Shown: positions 8,930 to 18,275, counted from the first letter of the stretch. The stretch: 64,000 bases of DNA from JABDCD01 sp964469525 (GCA_964469525.1 CAYXYU010000008.1:1-64000), one strand, 5' to 3'. The notes: generated by a model from the letters alone, not told the origin. Made by a program: numbers and translations.

Positions 8930-9970
8930 ATGAAGCTACGCAAACTGCTCATTCTCGTTGGCGCCGCGCTCGCCGGCACTGCCGTATATAAGGCGGTGCT
9001 GGCGCCGCCGGGCCAGCCCGGCGATCCTTCCGCCTCCGACGTGTATTCCAGCCTTACCGGCCCCGGCAGCCTGATGCAAGCCTTCCAGACGGCAAAAGAA
9101 GGTGAGGAAAGCCGCCTTGCCGTGCCAAAATCCGGCGGCGGCATCGGCACCGTAGGCAATCCCCACGCCACAGCCAGCGGCAGCAGCTCTGCCGTTGTCC
9201 GGCAAGTGCCGAATGACGACCTGCCGCTGATTGCCGCTGCCGCGAAGGGCGACAAGGACGGCGTCACCGCCCGGCTGGAGCAGCGTGTGAAAGTGGACAG
9301 CCGCGACGGCAGCAACCGGACGGCGCTGATGTATGCCAGTTGGGCCGGGCATAACGATATCTGCGCACGGCTGGTGGCGGCGGGCGCGAGCATCAGGGCC
9401 GAGGACACCGAAGGGTTCAATGCACTTGATTACGCCGCGGGACGTGGGCTGGTAGATACCGTATCGCTGCTGCTGAAACACGCCCACGCGCGGGATGAAG
9501 GGAACCACATGGAGTATGCGCGGGTCATGCGCGCCGTGTACGAGAACGACACCGATCTGCTGCCGCCCGGCAGCCGGCTCGGCTCGGTCAACCGGTTCAA
9601 CCCCGACGGGCAGGCACCGCTCTACATCGCCGCCGGTAACGGATCGCCACGCATGATCGAAGCGCTGCTCAAGCGCGGCGCCAGGGTGACGCTCGCCAAC
9701 CGCGACAGGCGCACGCCGCTGCACTGGGCCGCCTGGAACAATCAGGCGCAATCCATCGCGCTGCTCGTCGACAAGGGAAGCGATCTTTCACTGCCCGACA
9801 GTACGGGGAACACGGCCCTGATGCTGGCGGCGCAGAATAACAGTGCAGACGCAGCGAAAGCCCTGCTAAGCAAGGGAGCGGACAAATACCGCGCCAACAA
9901 GCAGGGCAAGACCGCTTCCATGATCGCCGAGGATAGCGGCTTTCCGGAACTGGCGAAGCTGCTGAAGTAA
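8930..9970 (+). CDS. membrane-anchored or periplasmic ankyrin-repeat protein
   Basis: A 346-residue protein beginning KLRKLLILVGAALAGTAVYK, a signal anchor or signal peptide, then a low-complexity linker to about residue 85. Roughly six ankyrin repeats follow, with typical helices such as RTALMYASWAGHNDICARLV, APLYIAAGNGSPRMIEALLK, TPLHWAAWNN and TALMLAAQNN. The ATG at 8930 has GGTGGAGAG upstream. Ankyrin repeats bind proteins; here the export signal points to a periplasmic partner, which is not known. The stop TAA abuts the stop of the convergent TPR gene with no intervening base. Confidence 0.82.
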   Translation: MKLRKLLILVGAALAGTAVYKAVLAPPGQPGDPSASDVYSSLTGPGSLMQAFQTAKEGEESRLAVPKSGGGIGTVGNPHATASGSSSAVVRQVPNDDLPLIAAAAKGDKDGVTARLEQRVKVDSRDGSNRTALMYASWAGHNDICARLVAAGASIRAEDTEGFNALDYAAGRGLVDTVSLLLKHAHARDEGNHMEYARVMRAVYENDTDLLPPGSRLGSVNRFNPDGQAPLYIAAGNGSPRMIEALLKRGARVTLANRDRRTPLHWAAWNNQAQSIALLVDKGSDLSLPDSTGNTALMLAAQNNSADAAKALLSKGADKYRANKQGKTASMIAEDSGFPELAKLLK

Positions 9971-12900
9971 TTACTGCTTCTCAGCCGCCGCAGGCGCCGC
10001 AGCCTTGCCGTTATCCTCGAGCCCGGCGGTTTCGATGCGCGCGCTGTAATTGTCGATGAAATGGCGGGTCTCCGACAGGCGCTGAATCAGGTCGTCGAAG
10101 GTGGTTGGGGTGATCTGGATATCGCCAGCGGTGATGAAGTTGAATATCTCCTTGTTGGGATTCTTTTCCATCAGAGGCGCGAAGTAGTCACGCAGGTACT
10201 GCAGCTGCACCGTATTGTTTTCGAACACGTAGGCCAGTGCCAGCTTCATCAGGAACTCGCTTTCATCGATCGTGACCGGTGCGGTGATATCCTTGCGTGC
10301 CTTCAGCATCGACTCGACACTGGCAATCACTTTCGGCCAGTCCTTCTCTTGCCAGTACACGGAGAGACGGATGCGCTCAGCTTCGGCGCTGTCGTCCTGC
10401 CCGAGCACCTGCAGCGCCTGATCGGACTGCTTCAACTCGGCCAGCGCCTCTGCCGCCAGCCGGTTGCGCTGCAGCCGCAACAGTACCGCGTTTTCACCAT
10501 AGACCGAGTCCTCCAGCACCGCTAACGCCTTCTTTGGCTGGTGGTTGAGCAGGTGGATCGAAGCGAGCTTGGCGCCGATGCGGCTGCGCTGTTCCTTCTC
10601 CGACTGGAAGCGCATCTGGTGGTCGAGCAGTGCCGCCGCCTGGTCGAGCAGGTCGACGCCCACCAGCCGGTCGGCCAGCCGGTTGGTCATTTCATTACCG
10701 AGCGTCCCGGGCGGCGCGAAATTGCGGTACTGGTAATAAAGCGCCAGCGCCTCCAGCGGCGACAGCTGGTCGGCGATGCCCTCGTTGAACATGGCGACGA
10801 AAGTATCCTCCATCTTGCGGAACATGGTCACCGCCGCCGAGGTGTTAGTGAAGCTGGTCACCGCACCGTCCCACACGCGCATGGCGTTAATGTAATCCTT
10901 CTTCTCATAGTAGAGATCGCCCAGCATCATCAATACCTTCAGCTCCAGCCCGTCGCCGTGCCAGGCCAGCCGCAGCTTCTCCAGCCGGTCGATCACCTGG
11001 TCGCGCTCCAGCGTGCCGTGGTCCATCCCCCAGACAATGCGCGAGAACTCGGCACGCGACTGCACGAACGGATGCTTGTGATCGTCCGCTAGCTTGTCCC
11101 ACATGGCAACTGCCTCCTCTTCCTGGCCGGTATCGGCAGAAATTTTGGCAAGCAGGTAATTCACGTACGGCTTGATCGGCTCCAACAGCTTATCCTGATG
11201 CAGTATGTCGAACACTTTGAGCGCAGTGTTATATTCCTTGGCGTCGATGCTGCGGTCGGCGGCGACGATGGCCAGGCGCTGACGGAACACAGGGGGGTAT
11301 TTGCTGATGTAATCGTCATTCATCGCTATGTAATCATACGCTTCGCCCGGATTGCCCGCGAGATCGGACAGCATGCTGCGCCAGTAGCCGATTTCCTTGT
11401 TGTTGTTCAGTTCCGACGCGGCGAAATCGCGCGTCGCATCGGCGAAGCGGTACATCAGGAAATTGGCAGCACCGCGCATGGCAGCCAGTTTCTCGCTGCG
11501 AAAATATACCGGGTCAGTGCGGACAATGCCGTCGAGCATGCCGATGGCTTCCGGCGCCAGCCCTTCGCTCAGGTATATCTGCGCCATGCGCAGGCGGGCG
11601 TCATTGGCGCCTCGTAGCTCGGCATTGGTCACACTGCCGCGGAACAGGCCCTGCATGATCTGCCGGCGATCGGCCTCCGGATCGAGTTTCCATTTCTCAA
11701 AGGGAAACAGCGTCGCGATATTCTGCCGCATGTCGGACTTGGGCAGCGCCGTTACTTCCGGCAGGTTGGGCGACAGGATGGCGCCTTCCGGCACCGACAC
11801 GCTGAGGCCGTTGCGCAGCTCGGTCACTTCCACGCCGTCGGCCTTTTTCACGACCGCCACGCCCTGTACCGTCTCCAGTAACGTGAACTCGACGAACTCG
11901 CGCCGGCGGGCGATGCCTTCGCCGGTCTTGAACACCGGCACGACGATCAACTCGTCGCCGAGCTGCGGATCGCGCACGGTAATGGGTTTGGCCGCCTCGA
12001 TGGCCGGGACGAACACATAGGGTGGCACCGGCGGCTCGGCATGGAGCGTCACCGCCAGAGGCTTCTCCAGCGGGCGCCCCTTCGGCGTCACCAGCACCGA
12101 CCACTCAAATGTTCCCTGCTCCTGCACCACGCTGACGAACACCCTGTCATCCACCGGCATGCGCAGGCCGGTGACGCCCTCTCCGGAAAGCATTTCCGCC
12201 TTGCCGATGACAGTCGGCGGCAACTCATTGAAGTCCGACAGGTCGATCTCCATCGCGTGGTCGAACACGATCCACAGGCTGCCCATGCGGACGAATACCG
12301 CCGCAGCGGTACGCTCGGCGAGGGGAAAGCGTATGGCGGCATTATCCTCGGCGGCCGACACCCCCACTTTGATAACACCTGGGGTGGCCGGGCTGGCAGG
12401 GACGGCGGGAGCGGCGACCTGCGGCGGCGGCTCGAACGTCGATTGCGGCGGGGGCGGCAGCGCAATGCTGTCATTCAGCGAAGGGGGCTCTTCCGAAGGC
12501 TTAGCAGCGGCAGCGGGGGAAGCGGGCTGCTCTGGCTCCTGTGCCAGGGGCGGTATTTGTTCCATCGACGGAATGGCTGTCGACGTAGCTGGAGTAGTTT
12601 CAGCAGCGATAGGAGATTCGCCGGGTTTGGATAGAATGGGTGCCTCCATGGCCGGGGCAGCCGACAAAGCGGATGGCACAGCGGTTTCCGGCGTTTTCTC
12701 GTCCTCTTTAGGCCCTGCCGCGGGAGCAATTTCAGCTGGCTTGGCCTCCGCCTGAGCGGTAGACGGTTTGTCTTCTTCCGCCGCTTTGGTTTCGGCGGGT
12801 GTCGCAACGGGTTCAGCCGGCTTGGCCGGGGGCGGAACGGTGGCAGTTTCTTTCGGCTTTTCCTTTTCCTCTCCTACAGGGCTGGCCGGCTCCTTTGCCG

Positions 12901-13372
12901 GCAACGGCGTGCCGGTGGCAGGTGAAAGCGCTGCCAGATTGGCAGGCTCGCCTGTCCCTTTCTTCAGCGCCACCCGCTTCGCAGGATCGATGCCGAGCAG
13001 ATCCACCCCGCTTACGTTATCGCTGATGAAGGTGCGAATGCGGTAGGGCTTATCGAGGCTCAAGACGACCGTCTTTCCTTCGCGGCGGGCACTGGTGACA
13101 TAGGGATAGAGCTGCGAGAGCATCTGGCGGAAATCGGGGTTGGCCGGGCGCTCAAAGGTGATAGTAAGTTTTTTGCCGTCGGCTTCTGCCTTGAAATAGA
13201 CCGGCTGCGGCCATTCGAAGGTGATGCGGGCATAATCACGCATCAGCTTGCCGTGGGTAACCGGCAACTGAGCATCGGCAGCCGGCCAGGCAGCGCTGAA
13301 CGGCAGCAGCAGCGCCAGCATGGCCATGCAAAAAATAAAGCGTTTCTTCAGCCTGTTGCTATAATGCGGCAT
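9971..13372 (-). CDS. large exported TPR protein with N-terminal AMIN-like domain
   Basis: An 1,133-residue protein. Residues 1-33 form a signal peptide (FCMAMLALLLPFSAAWPAADA). Residues 35-130 look like a beta-rich AMIN-type domain (YARITFEWPQPVYFKAEADG). Residues 130-330 are a Pro/Ala/Glu/Lys-rich linker, a second beta region follows to about 540, and the C-terminal half is alpha-helical with TPR-like units such as ARLRMAQIYLSEGLAPEAIG and EYNTALKVFDILHQ. AMIN domains localise proteins in the periplasm, often to cell wall or secretion structures, so a periplasmic scaffold is a reasonable inference. No close family is recognised. A downstream alternative start at the second Met of the signal region is possible. 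Confidence 0.8.
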   Translation of the reverse strand: MPHYSNRLKKRFIFCMAMLALLLPFSAAWPAADAQLPVTHGKLMRDYARITFEWPQPVYFKAEADGKKLTITFERPANPDFRQMLSQLYPYVTSARREGKTVVLSLDKPYRIRTFISDNVSGVDLLGIDPAKRVALKKGTGEPANLAALSPATGTPLPAKEPASPVGEEKEKPKETATVPPPAKPAEPVATPAETKAAEEDKPSTAQAEAKPAEIAPAAGPKEDEKTPETAVPSALSAAPAMEAPILSKPGESPIAAETTPATSTAIPSMEQIPPLAQEPEQPASPAAAAKPSEEPPSLNDSIALPPPPQSTFEPPPQVAAPAVPASPATPGVIKVGVSAAEDNAAIRFPLAERTAAAVFVRMGSLWIVFDHAMEIDLSDFNELPPTVIGKAEMLSGEGVTGLRMPVDDRVFVSVVQEQGTFEWSVLVTPKGRPLEKPLAVTLHAEPPVPPYVFVPAIEAAKPITVRDPQLGDELIVVPVFKTGEGIARRREFVEFTLLETVQGVAVVKKADGVEVTELRNGLSVSVPEGAILSPNLPEVTALPKSDMRQNIATLFPFEKWKLDPEADRRQIMQGLFRGSVTNAELRGANDARLRMAQIYLSEGLAPEAIGMLDGIVRTDPVYFRSEKLAAMRGAANFLMYRFADATRDFAASELNNNKEIGYWRSMLSDLAGNPGEAYDYIAMNDDYISKYPPVFRQRLAIVAADRSIDAKEYNTALKVFDILHQDKLLEPIKPYVNYLLAKISADTGQEEEAVAMWDKLADDHKHPFVQSRAEFSRIVWGMDHGTLERDQVIDRLEKLRLAWHGDGLELKVLMMLGDLYYEKKDYINAMRVWDGAVTSFTNTSAAVTMFRKMEDTFVAMFNEGIADQLSPLEALALYYQYRNFAPPGTLGNEMTNRLADRLVGVDLLDQAAALLDHQMRFQSEKEQRSRIGAKLASIHLLNHQPKKALAVLEDSVYGENAVLLRLQRNRLAAEALAELKQSDQALQVLGQDDSAEAERIRLSVYWQEKDWPKVIASVESMLKARKDITAPVTIDESEFLMKLALAYVFENNTVQLQYLRDYFAPLMEKNPNKEIFNFITAGDIQITPTTFDDLIQRLSETRHFIDNYSARIETAGLEDNGKAAAPAAAEKQ

Positions 13373-13464
13373 TGCTTTCCGTTCACCGTCCCTGTTCCGG
13401 CTATTGCTACTTTATACCTCCTATAGCAGGTAGCAAGCCCTATACCAACTGATGGGAAAGCGGA

Positions 13465-14160
13465 TCAGGCCAGATCGAACAGCAGCAATTCACCCGGCGT
13501 GGTCAGCCGCACCTCACTGGCCTCCCCGCCGGCGAAGGAAAAACCATCCCCGGCTTTAAGCATCACGCCATTTACTTCGGCACCGCCGCGCGCCACCTGC
13601 AGCCAGCCATGACGCCCTTCAGCAACAGGCGCGTCAAGCGTTTTCGGCGTCATCGCTACGGTGAGGTACAGCTTCGCATCCTGATGGATGCGCACGGAAC
13701 CGCCCGCGCCGTTCTCACTCGCCACCAGCGCCCAGCCTTTTTTTTCATCACCGTCGGGTTTCCATTCGCTATAGGCGGGACGTACGCCCTGCGTATGCGG
13801 CCGGATCCAAATCTGCAGCAAATGCGCCGGGTACTTGTCCGAGGCGTTGAATTCGCTGTGGGTAATGCCGGTGCCGGCGCTCATGCCCTGTACCTCGCCT
13901 TTTTTGATCACGCGGCCGTTGCCCATGCTGTCGCGGTGCGCCAGCTCGCCCTCCAGCATGTAGGTGATGATCTCCATGTCCTGATGCGGATGCGTGCCGA
14001 ACCCCTGCCCCGGCTCGATGCGGTCTTCATTGATAACGCGCAGGGAGCGGAAGCCCATATGCGCCGGGTCGCGGTAATCGGCGAAGGAAAAGGTATGATA
14101 ACTGTCCAGCCAGCCGTGATTGGCGTGGCCGCGCTCATTCGCTTTGCGCAATGCAGTCAT
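13465..14160 (-). CDS. pirin family protein
   Basis: A 231-residue bicupin of the pirin family. The N-terminal cupin shows ANHGWLDSYHTFSFADY, FGTHPHQDMEIITYMLEGEL and AHRDSMGN, which carry the His/His/Glu metal ligands, followed by MSAGTGITHSEFN. Some relatives (YhaK, YhhW) have quercetin 2,3-dioxygenase activity in vitro; the physiological role is unclear and may be stress-related. The gene lies 10 bases downstream of dps on the same strand, so the two probably share a transcript. Confidence 0.88.
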   Translation of the reverse strand: MTALRKANERGHANHGWLDSYHTFSFADYRDPAHMGFRSLRVINEDRIEPGQGFGTHPHQDMEIITYMLEGELAHRDSMGNGRVIKKGEVQGMSAGTGITHSEFNASDKYPAHLLQIWIRPHTQGVRPAYSEWKPDGDEKKGWALVASENGAGGSVRIHQDAKLYLTVAMTPKTLDAPVAEGRHGWLQVARGGAEVNGVMLKAGDGFSFAGGEASEVRLTTPGELLLFDLA

Positions 14161-14170
14161 ATGGACAAAC

Positions 14171-14680
14171 CTAACGCGCCTTTTTCACCAGCTGCGCCGA
14201 GGAGGCCTGCGTCACATGCGCCTCCACGAACCACAGCAGCTTGTCGAGGCCGCGCGTCACTTCCGTCAGCAAGTCCGCCGTGACAGCATCGCCATATCCT
14301 GCCGAATCGTCGATATTACGGCGGCCATTTTCATTGAACGCGGCGATAGCCGCCGACAGGGCCGCCGCATGTTCCAGCCCGTCGGCAGCGGTCAGCGGAT
14401 ACTCCTTGAGGCGGGATTTCCGCGCCGCGATGCGGACCGTGCCTTCCGCTTCGCCGCCCAGTTGCACGATGCGCTCGGCGATAAGGTCGATTGCCTCCTC
14501 GGCGGCAGTCGCCACCTGGTCGAACAGTTCATGCAGGGAAATAAAATTTTCGCCTTTGACGTTCCAGTGCGCCTGCTTGGCCTGCGACTTGAGATCGGCG
14601 GCGTCGGCCAGCAGTTTATCTAGAAGATCAATGACTTTCGTACGCTTGGCGGCAGGGATATCGTTTCGGGTGGGGTGCAT
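14171..14680 (-). CDS. dps: DNA-protecting ferritin-like protein Dps
   Basis: A 169-residue Dps/bacterioferritin-like four-helix protein. The inter-subunit ferroxidase motif is visible as QAKQAHWNVKGENFISLHEL followed by FDQVATAAEEAIDLIAER, with the expected His and Asp/Glu ligands. Dps dodecamers bind DNA, oxidise Fe(II) with hydrogen peroxide and store iron. The family is usually 150-180 residues. The basic N-terminus (MHPTRNDIPAAKRTKVI) could contact DNA. It precedes pirin by 10 bases. Confidence 0.9.
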   Translation of the reverse strand: MHPTRNDIPAAKRTKVIDLLDKLLADAADLKSQAKQAHWNVKGENFISLHELFDQVATAAEEAIDLIAERIVQLGGEAEGTVRIAARKSRLKEYPLTAADGLEHAAALSAAIAAFNENGRRNIDDSAGYGDAVTADLLTEVTRGLDKLLWFVEAHVTQASSAQLVKKAR

Positions 14681-14804
14681 AAACGGCTCCTGAAGGGGGG
14701 TGAAACATAAGGCTTACAAATATATAGGGCGCGATTTACCTGCTGCAAGGTGTCAACGGAAAAAGCCCCCCTTGAAAATAAAAAAAGCTTGACCATTATT
14801 TATA

Positions 14805-14834
14805 TTGAATCGGAAAGCAATAGGTTTCTATAAT
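14805..14834 (+). promoter_or_regulatory. candidate sigma-70 promoter for the DUF465 gene
   Basis: TTGAAT (14805-14810) and TATAAT (14829-14834) are separated by 18 bases in an AT-rich region between divergent dps and the DUF465 gene. Predicted transcription would start near 14841, giving a leader of about 100 bases. Confidence 0.55.
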
Positions 14835-14939
14835 GAATATCGGCTTGAATGATAAATAACGAACAAAAACGGGCTTTTGATGCCTCTTCAAGCCGGAGTT
14901 GGTTTCTTATCCAATCGTTCAGAAAGGAATAGCGTTACC

Positions 14940-15137
14940 ATGTCAATCCAGGCACATATCGATTCCCTCGCAGAAAAACGCACTCAGCTGAAAACCCAGA
15001 TCGCCGAAGAAGTCCACCGTCCCGCCCCGGACTTCGTACTGATCACCACCCTGAAAAAGCAGAACCTGGCGCTGAAGGAAGAAATGCAGCGCTACCTGAC
15101 CATGCTGCATAAGAAAACCTATAACGCCAGCTCCTAA
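14940..15137 (+). CDS. DUF465 (YdcH-like) small coiled-coil protein
   Basis: A 65-residue helical protein: MSIQAHIDSLAEKRTQLKTQ, then a region with LKKQNLALKEEMQRYL. This is the antiparallel helix pattern of DUF465 proteins common in alphaproteobacteria, whose role is unknown. The ATG at 14940 has AGAAAGGAAT upstream. A strong intrinsic terminator follows within 30 bases, so with the promoter upstream this is a monocistronic unit. Confidence 0.85.
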   Translation: MSIQAHIDSLAEKRTQLKTQIAEEVHRPAPDFVLITTLKKQNLALKEEMQRYLTMLHKKTYNASS

Positions 15138-15163
15138 CCCGTTTCTCATAGCCAAAAATGACC

Positions 15164-15193
15164 AAAAATACCCGGGTTACCGGGTATTTTTTT
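15164..15193 (+). terminator. intrinsic terminator after DUF465 gene
   Basis: The perfect stem ATACCCGG (15168-15175) and CCGGGTAT (15180-15187) encloses the loop GTTA and is followed by a run of seven T. Flanking A and T runs can extend the stem, so it could act in both directions. Confidence 0.85.
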
Positions 15194-15303
15194 GTTCCCC
15201 AAGTAAATCAAAAACTTAGTGGGGTTCGTCTTTACAGGGGCTTAGGTTGCTAAAACAATTTTAACCCCTTGGGGTGTATACTAAAAGCCTCAAGGAGAAA
15301 CGG

Positions 15304-16464
15304 ATGCCCCCCTCGAATCCCAACAGCCTGTCGCAGGAAGACATCGAACGCCTGCTGCATCACCGATCCGTACAGACGGACATGGAAGTGGTGCAGAAGC
15401 TCAGCGCGCAATATGGTAGCGAAGGTGAGGAGCAGTTCACCCGGGATCAGACCGCCATCGCCAACGATATTTTTCAGCTAATCATGGCCCGCGCCCAGAC
15501 GCAGGTACGCGCCGTGCTGGCCAGCAATTTGAGCCATACTAATAAGCTACCGGGCAATATCGCCCGCATGATGGTCAACGACGTCAGCGAAGTCGCCAAT
15601 CCCATCCTGGAAAATTCCAGCGTGCTCAGTGACGAGGACCTGCTCAATATCATCAAATCGGCCGACGACAGCGAAAAGCTGCAAGCCATCGCCCGCCGCA
15701 AGAAGGTCTCCGAGACCGTATCCGATGCGCTGGTGGAAACCCACATCGAACCGGTGGTCGGCACGCTGGTAGGGAACGAAGGCGCCGCCATCAGCGAGAA
15801 GACCTTCGAGAAAATCGTTGAGCATCACAGCGACAGCGCCCACGTCGTCGAGCGGGTATTCCAGCGCAACGCCGTGCCGGTGGCAGTGGTCGAGAAGGTG
15901 ATTACCCGCCTGTCCGACAACATGCGCGCCCAGCTCGAAAACAAATACGGCAATCTCCACGAGTTCAAGGAAATGAAGAAAGCGCTCGACCAGAGTCTGG
16001 AGATTACCAGCCTCCGCATGCTCGGCTACCAATCTTCCGACCAGGAACTGATGAAGCTGCTCAACTATCTCGACAGCAATAACAAGCTATCCCCCTTCTC
16101 GGCGCTCAGCATGGGTAACCTGCAGCTGTTCGCAGTCAGCATGTCGCGCCTGCTGCGCGTGCCGCTGAAGAATATTGAGAAGCTGCTGGAAGCGCCGAAC
16201 GGCCTCAAGGCCGCCTACGACCAGGCAGAATTGCCGGAAAGCCTGTTCGAGGCAGTGGCGCTGGCGGTGCGCGCCATCGCCGAGTTGGAACAGGAATCCA
16301 TCAAGAAGACCGGTTTCAAGGAGCAGTGCACGCCTTTCCAGGTGATGAACCGCATGATGGAGCTGGCGCAGGGCCGCCAGATCCAGGGCACCGATTACCT
16401 CTACGCCATGATCCGCCAGTGCGGCCGCAACAATATCATGCAGGCGACTGCCGGCACGGCATAA
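15304..16464 (+). CDS. DUF2336 domain protein
   Basis: A 386-residue, almost wholly helical cytoplasmic protein of the DUF2336 family, seen mainly in alphaproteobacteria. Characteristic stretches include VRAVLASNLSHTNKLPGNIA, ILENSSVLSDEDLLNII and VERVFQRNAVPVAVVEKVI, which resemble HEAT-like repeats. No catalytic motif is seen and the function is unknown. ATG 15304 is preferred to an in-frame GTG 30 bases upstream because AAGGAGAAACGG directly precedes it. The stop lies four bases from the stop of the convergent helicase gene. Confidence 0.85.
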   Translation: MPPSNPNSLSQEDIERLLHHRSVQTDMEVVQKLSAQYGSEGEEQFTRDQTAIANDIFQLIMARAQTQVRAVLASNLSHTNKLPGNIARMMVNDVSEVANPILENSSVLSDEDLLNIIKSADDSEKLQAIARRKKVSETVSDALVETHIEPVVGTLVGNEGAAISEKTFEKIVEHHSDSAHVVERVFQRNAVPVAVVEKVITRLSDNMRAQLENKYGNLHEFKEMKKALDQSLEITSLRMLGYQSSDQELMKLLNYLDSNNKLSPFSALSMGNLQLFAVSMSRLLRVPLKNIEKLLEAPNGLKAAYDQAELPESLFEAVALAVRAIAELEQESIKKTGFKEQCTPFQVMNRMMELAQGRQIQGTDYLYAMIRQCGRNNIMQATAGTA

Positions 16465-16468
16465 TGAA

Positions 16469-17731
16469 TTATGCCTGCGCGCTGGGCTGGGCCGAGCCGC
16501 GGTGGCGGCGCGAGCCGCGGAAGCGGCGGCGGTTTCCGCCCCCGTCACCATGCTTCTGGCCGTTATGCGGGCGCGGATGTGGCGAACGGTGGCCATGATG
16601 ATGGCCGTGATTGCCGCGCGGCACTTCTGGCATCGGCGGCATCGGCTGGCCGGGATTGAGCAGCTTATGGATCTCGCGCCACTTCTCATGATCATCCGGA
16701 GAAATTAAGCAAATAGCTTCACCCTCGGCGCCGTTGCGGCCGGTGCGACCGACGCGGTGGATATAATCCTCCGGGCATTGCGGGAGGTCATAATTGATGA
16801 CATGCTCGATATGCGAGATGTCGAGTCCGCGCGCCGCAATGTCGGTCGCCACCAGGATGCGGAACTTCCGCTCGCGGAACGCATCGATGACGCGCTCGCG
16901 TTGGCGCTGGTGCAGATCGCCGTGGATGGTATCGGCCTTATGGCCTTGGCGCGACAGCTTCTCGGCCAGCCTGTCGGCACCGCGCTTGGTCTTGACAAAG
17001 ACGATGATAGTGCCTTCGCGCTCTTTCAGCTGTTTTGTCAGCTCCTCGTGTTTCTTCATCGCATCGACATACAGCACTTTCTGCTCGACCGAAGTTACCG
17101 TCTGCGTCGTCGAACCCACCGCAATGCGCTCGGGGTTATTGAGATACTTAGCGGACATGCGGGCGATTTCCGCCGGAATGGTCGCCGAGAACATCAGCGT
17201 CTGGCGCGTCTGCGGCAGGAATTTCACGATCTTTTCGATCTGGATGCCAAAGCCCATGTCAAGCATGCGGTCGGTTTCGTCGAGCACCAGGAAGCTGGTG
17301 TCGTGGAGAATCAGGTTGCCGCGCTCGAGATGGTCGTTGATGCGTCCCGGCGTGCCGACAATGATGCGCGGACGCATGCGCAGGATCTTGACCTGCTTGT
17401 CCATCGAATCGCCGCCGATCAGCAATACGGTCGGGATAAAGCTGCGCTGGCCAAGCAGATCCTTGATAACCTCATGCACCTGCGTCGCCAGTTCGCGCGT
17501 AGGGGTCAGAATCAAAGCCGAGCCGCGGGGGCTGGCCATGATTTTGGTGATCATCGGGATGGCGAAGGCCGCCGTCTTGCCGGTGCCGGTCTGAGCGGAG
17601 CCCAGAATATCGCGGCCCTGCATGGCAAGCGGGATGGCCTGTGCCTGGATGGGGGTGGGGGTAACGTACTGCATGCGCGCGAGCGAGGCAGTGAGTGCGG
17701 CCGGGAGGCCGAACTGATCAAATGTGGTCAT
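16469..17731 (-). CDS. rhlE: DEAD-box-type ATP-dependent RNA helicase, RhlE-like
   Basis: A 420-residue helicase with Q motif (TPIQAQAIP), motif I SAQTGTGKTAA, Ia PTRELATQ, Ib TPGR, motif II DETD at residues 151-154, motif III SAT, motif V ARGLD and motif VI HRVGRTGR. The C-terminal 50 residues are His/Arg/Gly-rich and probably bind RNA. RhlE-type enzymes remodel structured RNA and ribosome intermediates, often in the cold. Motif II carries Thr in place of the canonical Ala of DEAD. The gene follows the cold-shock gene on the same strand, a sensible pairing for cold adaptation, although a hairpin lies between them. Confidence 0.88.
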   Translation of the reverse strand: MTTFDQFGLPAALTASLARMQYVTPTPIQAQAIPLAMQGRDILGSAQTGTGKTAAFAIPMITKIMASPRGSALILTPTRELATQVHEVIKDLLGQRSFIPTVLLIGGDSMDKQVKILRMRPRIIVGTPGRINDHLERGNLILHDTSFLVLDETDRMLDMGFGIQIEKIVKFLPQTRQTLMFSATIPAEIARMSAKYLNNPERIAVGSTTQTVTSVEQKVLYVDAMKKHEELTKQLKEREGTIIVFVKTKRGADRLAEKLSRQGHKADTIHGDLHQRQRERVIDAFRERKFRILVATDIAARGLDISHIEHVINYDLPQCPEDYIHRVGRTGRNGAEGEAICLISPDDHEKWREIHKLLNPGQPMPPMPEVPRGNHGHHHGHRSPHPRPHNGQKHGDGGGNRRRFRGSRRHRGSAQPSAQA

Positions 17732-17752
17732 TAGTATCCTTTGTTGCGGCGA

Positions 17753-17799
17753 AAACGACGCGGCCCTATTGCCACGTAATGTCCTGTGCCGCGTCGTTT
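17753..17799 (-). terminator. hairpin between csp and helicase genes
   Basis: AAACGACGCGGC (17753-17764) and GCCGCGTCGTTT (17788-17799) form a perfect 12-bp stem with a 23-base loop, followed on the minus strand by TTTTC. A second smaller hairpin, GAGGTTC/GAACCTC at 17811-17828, lies between it and the csp stop. The pair could terminate or attenuate csp transcription before the helicase gene. Confidence 0.5.
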
Positions 17800-17837
17800 C
17801 TATACCGCGTGAGGTTCCCTAGAACCTCAACGTCACA

Positions 17838-18050
17838 TCAAGCGGCTTCCACCAGCTTGATGTTGGCAGCCGAGGTCTTGCCCTTGTTGGTGGCAAGCTC
17901 ATAGCTGACTTTCTGGCCCTCGTTCAGGGTAGCCAGGCCGGCACGCTCGAGAGCGCTGATGTGCACGAACACGTCAGAACCGCCCTGATCCGGCTGGATG
18001 AAACCATAACCCTTGGTCGGGTTGAACCATTTAACAACACCAGTAGCCAT
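17838..18050 (-). CDS. csp: cold-shock protein, CspA family
   Basis: A 70-residue cold-shock domain protein. It contains VVKWFNPTKGYGFIQPD with RNP1 (KGYGFI) and RNP2 (VFVHI), then LNEGQKVSYEL. CspA-type proteins bind single-stranded RNA and DNA as chaperones. AAGGAG precedes the ATG by 7 bases. A long leader with a perfect hairpin lies upstream, a hallmark of cold-regulated csp messages. The RNA helicase gene lies downstream on the same strand. Confidence 0.93.
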   Translation of the reverse strand: MATGVVKWFNPTKGYGFIQPDQGGSDVFVHISALERAGLATLNEGQKVSYELATNKGKTSAANIKLVEAA

Positions 18051-18268
18051 TTATGTACTCCTTAAATATGGCATTACTTCATGCGGCAACCTGCCGCATG
18101 TTCTTAGAGTTTTGTAACCGGCTACATATATAATGAAATACATGCGGCCTTTGAACTCTTGGCCACACATCAGGAAAGAAACAGCCTTAAAGGAGATCTT
18201 TACCTGCACCTTACGGTACAGCCGCCATAGGACGGTTGAGTAATTGCAAAGAGTCACTACTAAACTCA
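18051..18268 (-). promoter_or_regulatory. long structured 5' leader of the csp gene
   Basis: About 220 bases without a convincing gene separate csp from its candidate promoter. CATGCGGCA (18080-18088) and TGCCGCATG (18092-18100) form a perfect 9-bp stem with an ACC loop, 30 bases before the start codon and just upstream of the ribosome-binding site. Long structured leaders control translation of csp messages by temperature in other bacteria; action here is inferred. A 68-codon open frame overlaps the leader but has no family resemblance. Confidence 0.5.
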
Positions 18269-18275
18269 GGAGGGA

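Noticed and set aside
18051..18257. 68-codon open frame in the csp leader
   Set aside because: No ribosome-binding site or family resemblance, and it occupies the structured leader.
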